A stretch of DNA of 64,000 nt from Garcia nutans (Eukaryota; Streptophyta; Magnoliopsida; Malpighiales; Euphorbiaceae): NCBI GenBank assembly GCA_947685225.1, contig CANTUV010000035.1, positions 2,859,501-2,923,500 on the forward strand. Direction: 5' to 3'. Positions within the stretch are counted from its first letter, which is position 1. Each line of letters begins with the position of its first letter. A program made the position numbers and the translations under genes. Below, piece after piece: positions 11,575 through 22,448 of this stretch. Under the pieces are notes generated by a model. The model worked only from the letters and a program-made list of their open reading frames with translations, was not told where the DNA came from and made no database searches.

Positions 11575-14500
11575 ATGCCATCCGAGACTGAGGATGGAGT
11601 TCAGTACTCTTTCGCTTTGGAATATAACGGCCCGCCGGTACCTTATAATATCCCACTCGCCGTTCCTATTAACGTCAATAAAATTCCGGTTGCTGCTGTT
11701 GTTTCTCAGCTCTCTATTCCCGATAAACTCTCTTTACCGGTTGTTAAACCGTTGTTGCCTGCCGATCCAGGTAAAAATGTTTCTAAAGAGTTAAAATCTA
11801 CTCAAAAAGAGCCGGGATCCGAAGAAGCTCCGACGACGGTTTCTCCGACTTCTGTTATTGAGAGAGCTACAGAGAGTAATCAAGATTGTGGGTTGTCCGG
11901 TGAGCTTAGCAGCTCAGGTGCGTTAGAGTTTTCAACTGAGCGTTATGGGTCTTCTTCTATTAGCAACGAGGTTTCTACTGAGCTGGTAAATGGAGCTAGG
12001 AGCTCCAGTACTATAGAGTTCTCTGATAGTTTTGATAATAAATCGCGGGAAAGTTCATCTAGATTGAGGATTTCAAATGAATTAAGTCAGGATTGGGCTT
12101 CAAATGAATCAGTTTTGAGTGTTGATTACCCATCGTCGCGGGTTTCTAGTCTTAAAGCTTCTGGACAGTGTCATAATGAGTTGAATGAGGGTGGTAAGCG
12201 AGCCCAAGTTGTTACTTTCCGTGATATTGAATCAGATAGTGGTGCTGGTGCTGGTGCTGGTGGGGTTGATGATAATGAAGAGTTTAGTGAGGAGGAGCAG
12301 AAGTTTGTGCGGGTTAAGAGAGAACCCCAGAGTAAAGGGAAGAAAGGGACTTGTTATAGATGTTTTAAAGGGAATAGATTTACTGAGAAGGAAGTCTGCA
12401 TTGTTTGTGATGCCAAATATTGTAGTAACTGTGTGCTTAGAGCTATGGGGTCAATGCCTGAAGGAAGGAAATGCGTTACTTGTATTGGATATCCTATTGA
12501 TGAATTGAAAAGAGGGAGTTTGGGGAAGTGTTCGAGAATGCTTAAACGATTGCTGAATGATTTGGAGGTTAGACAGATAATGAAGGCAGAGAAGTTGTGC
12601 GAGGTTAATCAGTTGCCTCCAGAGTATGTTTATGTGAACGGAATGCCTCTTTGCCATGAGGAGCTGGTTGTTTTGCAGACTTGTCCAAGCCCACCAAAGA
12701 AGTTGAAACCTGGAAACTATTGGTATGATAAAGTGTCTGGTCTTTGGGGAAAGGTGAATATAGTGTATATTTTGAGAGAATCATTTTTTTTTGTCCCACT
12801 TCACATCAGTTTCTTGTGATATTATGGAGCTTGATGATTGTGTTAATTTAAATTTAACAGGAAGGACAGAAGCCTTCCCAGATCATAAGTCCTCATTTGA
12901 ATGTTGGCGGTCCTATTAATGCGGATGCTAGCAATGGAAACACACAAGTGTACATAAATGGACGGGAGATCACAAAAGTAGAGCTTAGGATGTTGCAGGT
13001 TTGAAGTTTATACACATGTATTTTTGTCCTCTGTTTTTTGCTTGATTAATGTGAAGGGTTCGTGAAGTTTTTTTTTCTTTTCTGAACATCGCAGCTTGCG
13101 GGAGTTCAGTGTGCTGGAAACCCACATTTTTGGGTAAATGAGGATGGGTCATACCAAGAAGAGGGACAGAAGAACACTAAAGGTTATATTTGGGGCAAGG
13201 TATGATGATTATGTGAATGTTTATCTCTGAAGTTTTTCTCTTTTTCGAATTTTATTTGTAATTGGCCCTTCATTAATCTTTTAAACTACTTTTCAGGCGG
13301 GAATGAAGCTTGTTTGCACTTTCTTATCACTTCCTGTTCCTTCTAAATCTTCAAATTCTGCTGGAGAACAAATTAACAGTACAATCAGCAGAAGTGTTCC
13401 AGATTACCTTGAGCAGAGAACACTTCAGAAGATTCTTCTAGTTGGATATACTGGATCTGGGACTAGTACTATTTTTAAGCAGGTAGTTTACTGAAGGAGA
13501 GTTGTGGCAATAAACTTGCCATTCTTCTAATAAAGTTGTATAATGGATGATATACGGTGGATTTATATGTTATACAGTTCTACTTGATCATATTTTATTT
13601 CTATCAAAGTGTCTTCCATTCATGTTTCAGGTGTGGGTGCTAGTTGTTGCAGTTCTAGGATGTAAAGTTAAATTGAAGAACTTAGAATGGTTCAATGTGG
13701 ACCAGCAACAATAGGTCTTGTATGCATACATTATAGCAACCATCAGATTATGTCCTGAAAATGCCTGGGAGATCATATGTTCCCAAATAGGGTTGAATGG
13801 TGAAGATTTTTTATTTTTGGCATTTGAGTATTGCATGAGTTATTGGTTGCGTAGTTTCACATGGCTGTTCATGATATACAACTAAACTTTGGGGAAACTG
13901 TTGCAATTGATTGTTCATGATACAACTTTGATTAGTATGAATGGACTTGTGTCATATTGTTGGACTGTATGCTTGGTTTAATTCAATTTCTTTGGGGAAT
14001 ATTGTCGTCATGGTGTTACCTAATCTCAAAAATTAACCTTGCATGCATGGTTACCAATTTTCAGAAACACGAATGTATTATACTTGATTTACTGAAATGC
14101 TTCTTTTTTTGAAGGCCAAGATTCTTTACAAACCTGTCCCTTTTAATGAGGATGAGCGTGAAAATATTAAAATGACAATTCAGAGCAATGTGTATGGTTA
14201 TCTTGGAATACTTCTTGAGGGACGTGACAGATTTGAAGAAGAAAGTTTGGCTAAAATAAAGAATGAACAATCTTCTGATGACACTGAGCCCATTGGTATG
14301 TATGCCTCGTGAGTCTCTTCTATAGTTCTGTCATCTACTTCTTTTTACCTGTGTAGTTGCACAAATTTGCATATTAAAAGGAAGGCATGCGCCTGTATAT
14401 CTGATGTGCATGTATTGAGAGCTTCATAATGTATGAATATGTTATATGGACTTATCTTTAAATGGACCGAAAAGTGGTGCCTCATTGTATGTAGTTTAAG

Positions 14501-16699
14501 AATACTTCTTTGTTTCGAAATAGATTTGATACTTATTTCCTTTTTTATTTTCCAAGTAATTGATTGGAGGAAAAAAACAGGGAAATATTTTTTACGTGGA
14601 AGATATTTATTTTTTTTGAGAATATGTTTGAAAGTCAATAATATGATATGGATTTGGGGCTGACATGGTTGACTGATAACCATTGGTAGTTGTGTGGAGC
14701 TTTATCATATTTAAAGTTGAGCCTTCTAGTTTCTATGCTTGGGCCTAACCTGGTCTTATGATGGCATGCGTCATCAGCGCATGCACACACACACACACAT
14801 ACATAGGTTTTGTAGTGGCTGGGGTGGTCTGTTATGTATATATATAGTTTTACGGTGGCTGTGGTGGTATGTTATATCATAAAAGAACTAGTTTGTCTGT
14901 GGCTTAGGTATGTTAAGTGCCTGAAACAGAATGTTGGTTGATAACAGGGAGTACTGATTGCAAAACTATCTATGCAATTGGTCCAAGGCTTAAAGCATTC
15001 TCAGATTGGCTTCTGAAGATTATGGTGTCAGGAAATTTGGAAATGATTTTTCCAGCTGCCACTCGGGAATATGCACCACTGGTTGAAGAGCTGTGGAAGG
15101 ATCCAGCCATTCAGGCTACATACAACCGGAGAAATGAATTGGAAATGCTGCCTAGTGTTGCTAGTTATTTCCTAGAAAGGGTAAGCTCATGCTTCGGTCA
15201 CTTCTTTTTTTTTTCAGAAAGTGGTGGGATTTTATCATATCTATTTTTTTCTGTTATAACTTGCTAATGGTTAGTTCGGACCTGGAGGACTGTTCCCGTG
15301 TGATGGTTTTACATTCATCCTTTGTGTTTGAGGTTAGAGCTGAAAATTTAGAAACAGTAATTGATTGTGATTTTAAGATAGTCAGATCCTAAAAAACACT
15401 GACACACAGTGGTTGGTTTCATCTTTCGTGTTTAGGAATGCGTCATGCATGTTGGTAAAGTGGCATCTAAGGTATAAATGGGGTTACTTGGTGTTTGAAA
15501 TGTGGTCTTTGAAACTCAGTAAAGTGAGCCAAGTGCAGCTTGAGGTTCAAATAGCAAATGGTTTAACACTCTCAACCTGCATTGCACTTACAGTTAGATT
15601 TTTTTTTCCCATAAAAAAAGAAACATTACTCTTCCCATTAGATCCATGTGGATGACAAACTCTTGCTGTTTATTGCTGTTGTTGCTAAGAATACATTTTC
15701 TTTCTCTACAGGCTGTTGATATATTGAGAATGGATTATGAGCTGTCAGATTTGGATATCTTATATGCTGAGGGTGTTACTTCGTCAAATGGGCTTGCTTG
15801 TTTGGATTTCTCATACCCCCAATCCACGCCTGATGATAAATGTGACAGTGATGATCAGCATGACTGTCTGCTCAGGTAGGTGCCACTTTTTGGTGCAAAT
15901 TGCTTGCATTTTATACAGGGCCGATTATTCTGGGTGGTCTATTGGGAAGCTTGTATATTTGCACATTTTTGTGCAAGCACAACAGAATATGCCAATTTCT
16001 GATGGATTAAAATTAGTCAAGTATAATATGATGGATGGATTTATTTTGTTGTCATTTTAAGTGGTTTCTTAACATATCGCTTGTTTTCTGTGCCATGGTT
16101 CTGATAGGTACCAACTGATTAGTTTACATGCACGGGGCCTTGGAGAGAACTGCAAATGGCTTGAGATGTTTGAAGATGTTGGGATGGTCCTTTTCTGTGT
16201 TGCATTGAGCGACTATGATCAGTATACAGTTGATGGCAATAGTTGTTCTACTAACAAGATGTTGCAGAGTAGAAGATTCTTTGAGAGCATTGTTACTCAT
16301 CCCACCTTTGATCAGATGGATTTTCTTTTGATACTAAACAAATATGATATATTCGAGGAAAAGATAGAACGGGTATCATTGACTTATTGTGACTGGTTTG
16401 ATGATTTCCGTCCTGTGATCAGCCGACATCGACCCAACAGCAACTGCAATAGCATCAATAGTAACCCTTCACTTGGTCAGCTGGGTTTCCACTATATAGC
16501 AGTCAAGTTCAAGAGGCTTTATGCTGCACTCACAGGAAAGAAGTTGTATGTTTCGTTGGTTAAGGGGCTTGAGCCTGATAGTGTTGATGCAGCTCTTAAA
16601 TATGCAAGGGAGATTTTGACGTGGGATGAAGAAAGACCTAATTTCAGCCTCAGTGAGTATTCATTTTATAGCACTGAGGCAAGCTCTTACTCCCTCTAA
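11575..16699 (+). CDS. XLG1: Extra-large guanine nucleotide-binding protein, XLG1-like
   Basis: Eight exons: 11575-12753, 12861-12998, 13095-13199, 13297-13482, 14115-14295, 14948-15180, 15712-15875 and 16108-16699. All have GT-AG introns, total 2778 nt, 925 aa. The N-terminus has the XLG1-like [15 protein letters not shown]...[13 protein letters not shown] Ser/Glu-rich region follows, with a run of Gly-Ala repeats near residue 225. Next comes a Cys-rich zinc-finger-like module ([10 protein letters not shown]...[12 protein letters not shown]...CVTC, about 260-305). The G-alpha-like half starts at the P-loop [13 protein letters not shown], where Thr replaces the usual Lys, as in this family. 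It carries a G3-like region [20 protein letters not shown] and the G4 motif NKYD. XLGs replace G-alpha on G-beta-gamma dimers at the plasma membrane and in the nucleus in immunity and growth signalling. Phase and length match the family (about 860-890 aa, slightly longer here). Confidence 0.93.
14784..14877. repeat. CA microsatellite and a short diverged duplication in XLG1 intron 5
   Basis: A (CA)n run covers roughly 14784-14799. It is followed by two diverged copies (14806-14843 and 14848-14877) of a GTTTTGTAGTGGCTGGGGTG-like unit. Both lie inside the intron between 14295 and 14948. Confidence 0.6.
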
Positions 16700-17211
16700 A
16701 TGGTAAATCAAGAAACCGCTTGTAAATGGGTCCTGCCTTCACAACATTTTCATTGCTAGTGTGTACATAAAATGGCACGTAAATGAGCAAGTGAAGATGC
16801 TTCTTTTTCACAAGTCATCGGCAGCTTTGAGATCTCTTAACCCATCTAGATATCTAGATGTCATGCTGCTATAGTTTGTTCCCCAGATTACTAGCACATA
16901 GTTAGGATTAAACATTAGCTTTCCATATTATAAGGTGAATGAATTACTTGATATCGTGTTCTCCATGTCTTTTTAGTATCACGTGTGTAGTTATTCTATC
17001 TTCAAAACAGGATTCAAGTATTCATTTGTAAAATAATATGAAGTTGCATTTGATCCCGTTAAGATGAAGTTACATTCCTTTAGCTGAATGGTAACGATAC
17101 AAAAAACAAAAAATGAATCACAAAATAAATTTTTGTTTGGCTTATTCGAAAAATGATCCCCAAAGCTCTCAACTGGTCAAAGGAAGAGCCACCCATAACA
17201 GTTTTGATTGC
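16700..17211. other. Short convergent intergenic spacer
   Basis: This holds the 3' flanks of XLG1 (+) and the RUS4-like gene (-). No additional feature is visible. Confidence 0.6.
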
Positions 17212-20200
17212 TCAGTCATCTACAAAATTGTATCTAACCTGCTCTTCTTTACTCAGTAATATGTTTTTTACAGCCCAACCCAGTGCTGACATTTGGTCAT
17301 CTATAGAAGACAAATCCTTTTCTGCTGATCGCCTGCTATCCTCAATCAATTTACTCCACTTGTGAAATGATCCTGCAGGATCACTAGTCTCAGAGATAGT
17401 ATCCCACTCCCACCTACTGAAAAGCAGGGACTTCCGAACGTAGCATGCCTACATCACAACAAGTATATGACAGTAACATCTAAAATCATCAATGCAATTG
17501 GAAGCAATAGACCTGCCGACACGGCACCCTATCAACCATTGAAAATATAGATGTAAACATACTATGAAGCATCACAAGACTTGTTTTATTTCATCAAGTT
17601 CCTTTTACCTGCAACAAACCCATCATAACATCTGCCGTGCTAGCCCCCTCACGTAGACATAGAAGAATGCCTTGCTGGAAAGTCATCAGTGAAAGAGAAA
17701 AGAACACATGAGTTCTGCATTACAAGGGAAGTGATCTGTAATTATACAAAAATCCAGGATGAGTTTTCATGTGCATACTTGCTTAGTTGTTCTTAGCCCT
17801 CTGTAAGAGTTTTCCATGCATATGAAGTAGTAATCCTCACCCCTTACAGACTGCATTGCCATCATGGACAACTTGGGTATTTGATCCTTGGTTCTTAAGC
17901 ACCCGATTCGAATGGGCCATATTTCTTTGCCTGATCAAGAAGTAAAGAATAATCAGCTGCATCATTAGGTTCCGTAACAGCTCAAAGTGGAGAACCAAAT
18001 CACAACAATGAGAGAAAAGACTTACCTTTACTCCACAGAAAATCAATTCCTTCCTTTTTACTCACTTCTGCAGGTGAAGGCAAATGTCTGAACTCAATCC
18101 ATGAATTTAGTATTATTTCAAGCCTATCCTGGATAGAGGAAAGAAGAGTTCAATACTGAAATTTGCCTTTTTTATGAGGATATTCCTCCTGTGTGCCTTG
18201 AAAACAAAAAGGAGCAATATTAATCGGTATATGCTGAAATAGAGACGATTTCCATTTTTCTCAAAACAACATTAACCAGTGCACTTGCTGATATCTAGGA
18301 TGTCAGCCACAAACTCAATATTTACAACCAAGCACATAGGCCCCTTAATGATCCCATGTGTAAAGAAAGATAGGATTGCTACACACACCTTCGTTAATGT
18401 TTGTGGATGGACATGCTTAAGCCCTTGATATATTCCAAAAAGGTCAATAGCTGAGAAAATGGGGTAAACAACAAATGGCAAACCTGCTAACAACCTTGCA
18501 TAGTAATAACAAATTAAGAAAATAAGATGACATAAATTTCTGCAAACAACTCAGCGAACACATCAATCACAGGTTTGAATGGTAGAAAATGCTCTCGCCG
18601 GAAAAATGAAGTCAACAATTTCATTTCAGTTCCAACACTTGATCAGATGGTAAGAACCTCTAGCAAAAAGCTCACATATGAAGTAGGGAACTAAACATAA
18701 AACAATACTACAACTATCTAACTTTGCTTTTTGAATATCAAAGGTGCGAGTTCAATTTCATTGACATCCCCTCAACTTGTGAAATTTCAAATTTATAATC
18801 ATTTTTCTGACCAAATTTGCAACTTTACTTTCAAATTTCAAAAACAACTACTGAAGGAATAATTTAATAATAATAAACATTCTCTTGATGGCACAGAGCC
18901 ACAGAAAATAGGCCAATAAAATTTTTAATTAGGATCACAGGAGTTAAAATCAAAAGATGCAAGTTGAGGAGGTGTGAATAAAATAATTTTGGTTGAAGTA
19001 CACACAAATTTATAGCTGAAGTGAATGCCTTTTTTGGCTCGAGAATGATGTCCATATATTTTTACCAACAATATATGTGAAGAAAAGTTTCATACATGAA
19101 TCAGCAGATAAAGTATCCTTAAATTGAAAAAATAGATTTCTCATGTGCTCATCTTATGAGAGGAAAATGGGAAGAGAGGAAACTAAATTTTAATTAATAA
19201 TTACAACAATTCCACATAAGGTCACTGTGGGTTGAAGAGATATGGGGAAAACCTTTGATTGTTCTTGAACAGCATATTCAGAAGTGCAGCAAGGATGAGG
19301 CCAAGGCTATCAAAGCATACCGTTTGTATCTGAAATCAGTACAAATTCTCAGGCTCTGGTCGAAATGAAAAAGATATGCAGGTAACACAAAGCAGAGGCT
19401 AGGAGAAATTGGAACCTGTGCTTTTGCTGAAACTTCACCAAGGTTATCTGATAAAGCAAAGCTTCGATGAACGGCAGACTGCGTAGGGAACAAGAAAATT
19501 AGCACCCCATGTCCTAGAATAACACCTAACTATTAGAGAATGCTCTCCAAAACTGGGTTGTCTGATAATCATGATGAAGCAATAGCAGAAACCATCCATT
19601 ACCCTAAGTTAGGACAAAAATTTCAAGAACATTGTCAATGACGGCCTAGCTTGAGATTATTAGAAGCCAACTATTCTAGATCTATACAAGAATGAAACTT
19701 GGACTAAATTTATATACCATATAATTATACTGTAAAATTCAAGTTCACAAACTCAAAAAAGTCATGAATGCCTAATGCTGAAACAATCAAGCCAAGAAGA
19801 GCTAAAAATTGCGATAATTTAACAGATAGCAGAGCAATAGTTTGCAAAGGAACACATCTTACACCAGTTGCCAAGTAGCACGCGAGGCTTATTTGTTTTG
19901 CAATGTTGGCTACAGTTGCGAGAAGCAAGAATTGCTGAGGAAATGCAGGAGTCAACAGCTCCACTCCAATGCTCAAACTGAAGAGAACAGAGGTTGAGAA
20001 CCTAACTCTCTACGCACAAGAAAATGAGAAAAAAAAAAAGGAACATTACTAAAGCTATCAATACACACCATCACAAATTCTGCAGCTTATGGTTTATTTT
20101 TTTCCCAGTACAAAAAGGTGGTACTGGCAGCTGGAAAACTTTCACAACTCATCATGAACAAAAAAAAAAGGAAGAATATCAGAAAACGCAAGACAGAATC

Positions 20201-21145
20201 TAATTGAGGATGAAATCATACCTTCAAATTGGTATCAAACGCATATGACAAGCTAGCAGTGTAGATGCATCTAGTCAGCCGTCCAAGTCCATCCTTTAAG
20301 ACCCAGTTAAGAGCAGCTGCTGATGGAAGTGAACGAGAATATCCAATGCCTATCGCCCGAAACATGGCCTAAAATCAATCCGTTCTCATAAAAATAAGCA
20401 AATATAGAATGCACAGTTTCTCTCAATTAGTTGCCTTTTGTATTTAGTTTTGAAGACTTATCATCAATCACTAAAAAACACAACTGTCTGTATATTTATA
20501 ATCACTGAATTCAATTCGAGCATGCAATTAGCTCTAACGTGAGCAACTGCCTTGACATATCTACAAATATAAAGAGAACGAAAGAAAAAAAATAAAGAAC
20601 GAAAGAAAGAAACTAACTTCAATAAATAATTAAAGTACCTGAGTAGCAAGAACCTGTAAAGCAGAGCTAAAAACACGGTGCAAGAATTTCCATTTCACGT
20701 AATCCATGTAATTCTCAGGAACTTGCTTGGGAATAAAGAAATTTCTAACAGCCAAACTTGAAACTTGAAACAATTTACGAAACCCATTCTCAAAATCAAG
20801 ACCAAACGACAACGCACAACCATCAACATTCACCAATTTCAAGTTGCTCCCATCCCACATATACCTGGAGAACCGACCAGATTGCCTAAACACCACTGGT
20901 AACAGCACTGGCAAGATGGGTCGTTTCCCTGGCCCCTCATCGAGGCCTTCTTCGGGCTCATAATTAATGGAAGTTCTGAGTGAACATGTGAGACTTAGGG
21001 TTTTGGGGGAAGATAATTTAAGTTTCCTAGAAATGGGTTTTCTGGGAACGAAGTGAAATTCCTGGGCTTTCCATGGGAAATGCAATTGGTGAGAAAGGGT
21101 AGATGAGTATAGAGTGGATTGCATGAAAAAGATTGCAACTTTCAC
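17212..21145 (-). CDS. RUS4: Root UVB sensitive (RUS, DUF647) family protein, RUS4-like, with a possible one-base frameshift
   Basis: Ten exons on the minus strand: 21145-20639, 20368-20222, 20010 or 20006-19863, 19478-19416, 19329-19253, 18494-18389, 18128-18026, 17930-17779, 17674-17609 and 17448-17212. With the 20006 acceptor the frame is open for 533 aa. The N-terminus is basic and Ser-rich, like a plastid transit peptide; a second Met lies 8 codons in. DUF647 motifs include MDYVKWKFLHRVFSSALQVL, FRAIGIGYSRSLPSAAALNW, LANIAKQ-like VANIAKQISLACYLATG, SAVHRSFALSDNLGEVSAK and GLPFVVYPIFSAIDLFGIYQ. RUS proteins act in auxin transport and UV-B responses, and RUS4 in anther development; their biochemistry is unknown. 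Order next to XLG1 matches Arabidopsis At2g23460-At2g23470. Oddity: in exon 3 the expected family reading (RVRFSTSVLF) is one base out of frame with the following SLSIGVELLTP; see findings. Confidence 0.85.
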
Positions 21146-21763
21146 GAGAGAATTGAAAGGAACAGAGTATTCCCCAACTTTTTTTTCCCGCCAAAGTTGG
21201 TAACCGGTTCAGAGATTCTGGCTTTAAGGTTTAGAAGGTTATTATGCTGTTTGGTAATGCTCACACCGGCAAGAAAAGGCCGGCGAGAAATTAGAGAAGA
21301 TAAGAGAAGGTGGGCTGTGTTGAGTGCGGCTGCAAGGCAAGCCGCAGCCTCAGCCTTTGAAAGTAAGCAAACAGTTCCCTCTCTCCAACCTTTCCTTCTC
21401 TGACTAGGGGTCAACGTCGTTTCTCATACATTGGAGCGTAGATGTTCTGTTGTTCAAATAAAAACGACTATACGTTTCTTTTATGTCTTTTAAATCACAA
21501 ACTCGGTTATGTAATTTGAAATTTGTCGTTTACTTTTGTGAGGAGGCAGGTGTTCACTCTGTCTTTTAGGCATAACTGCAAATTAACAAATAACCCATTT
21601 GAAAACCGCATCAAAAATTAATTATGTCAAGATTAAAAAAAAATAGAACTTCTATCAGAAAAAAAATTTAGTTGGAGGATTTAATAAAGTAAACGACAAG
21701 TCGTTTTTTCTTATTCTATATATAGCACATTGCCACTATACAAAAGGCCATAAAATTTGCAGT
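21146..21763. other. Intergenic spacer upstream of the RUS4-like gene
   Basis: This contains the RUS4-like promoter. Overlapping open frames on both strands at 21119-21414 show no recognisable product. Nothing else was seen. Confidence 0.5.
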
Positions 21764-22112
21764 TTACCATCCATAAAGCCTTGAATTAAGACGTGGGACA
21801 AGGAGAACTTCAAGTGGAGCAGTTTTCAGATTTGTTAAGCCAGGACTTTCAATCGTGGCAAAGTAATAGCCTAGAAGCTTGGAGGCCGTAATTCTAATCT
21901 GGTATAGAAAACATTCCCTTGCCATTTCCCAAGTATTCACTATTAAGACTCTCTGTGAACCTAGTCTTATAGTAAACACAGGCCCATACTTATCAGCCAT
22001 GGCCCTTAGTTTTTTATGAGTAAGCTGCTGGCCATCAAAGAGGTTTACATGGCCAATTACAGGCCAAGCTCCACCTGCTTGAGGTACAAAGCATTGGCTA
22101 GTTGCTCTCTTT
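21764..22112 (-). pseudogene. Cytochrome P450 relic (CYP82-like N-terminal fragment)
   Basis: The minus strand encodes the proline-rich hinge and first beta sheet of a plant P450: GGAWPVIGHVNLFDGQQL, then MADKYGPVFTIRLGSQRVLI and VNTWEMARECF, followed by a degraded LLGYYFATI segment. CYP82 proteins have close counterparts (GAWPIIGHL, ADKYGPVFTIRLG, EIAKECF). The membrane anchor, I-helix, ExxR and heme-Cys motifs are absent, and the sequence after ECF has lost residues. The fragment covers perhaps one fifth of a P450. It is a dead relic. The CYP82 assignment is from motif similarity only. Confidence 0.8.
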
Positions 22113-22448
22113 CAGTGATAAAAGTAGATACAGAATAAAATTCACATAAATCAAGCCTTGACCAGTTCTAGCAAATAAAGGGATAAGCCTCGAGTTCTGC
22201 AAAATCTTATTTTCGAGTAAATAGAAGAAAGAAAAAGAAATGAAAACATTATATATAGATCAATAAATCAATTAGAATTAGTACTTGAGACTATAAAGAA
22301 GGCAACTTTATAAATATGTATTCTGTAGACCATAAGCTACTTTGTTAGTAAACTAAGAGGTATTTATTAATGACAATTACAGTGGAAAAACATAACTTCT
22401 ATGTGTAATGAAGGACCTATCTAGCTGCCTCTATATCATCATATCCAT
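22113..22448. other. Short spacer between two relics
   Basis: AT-rich sequence between the P450 relic and the 3' end of the decayed membrane-protein gene. No feature is visible. Confidence 0.5.
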
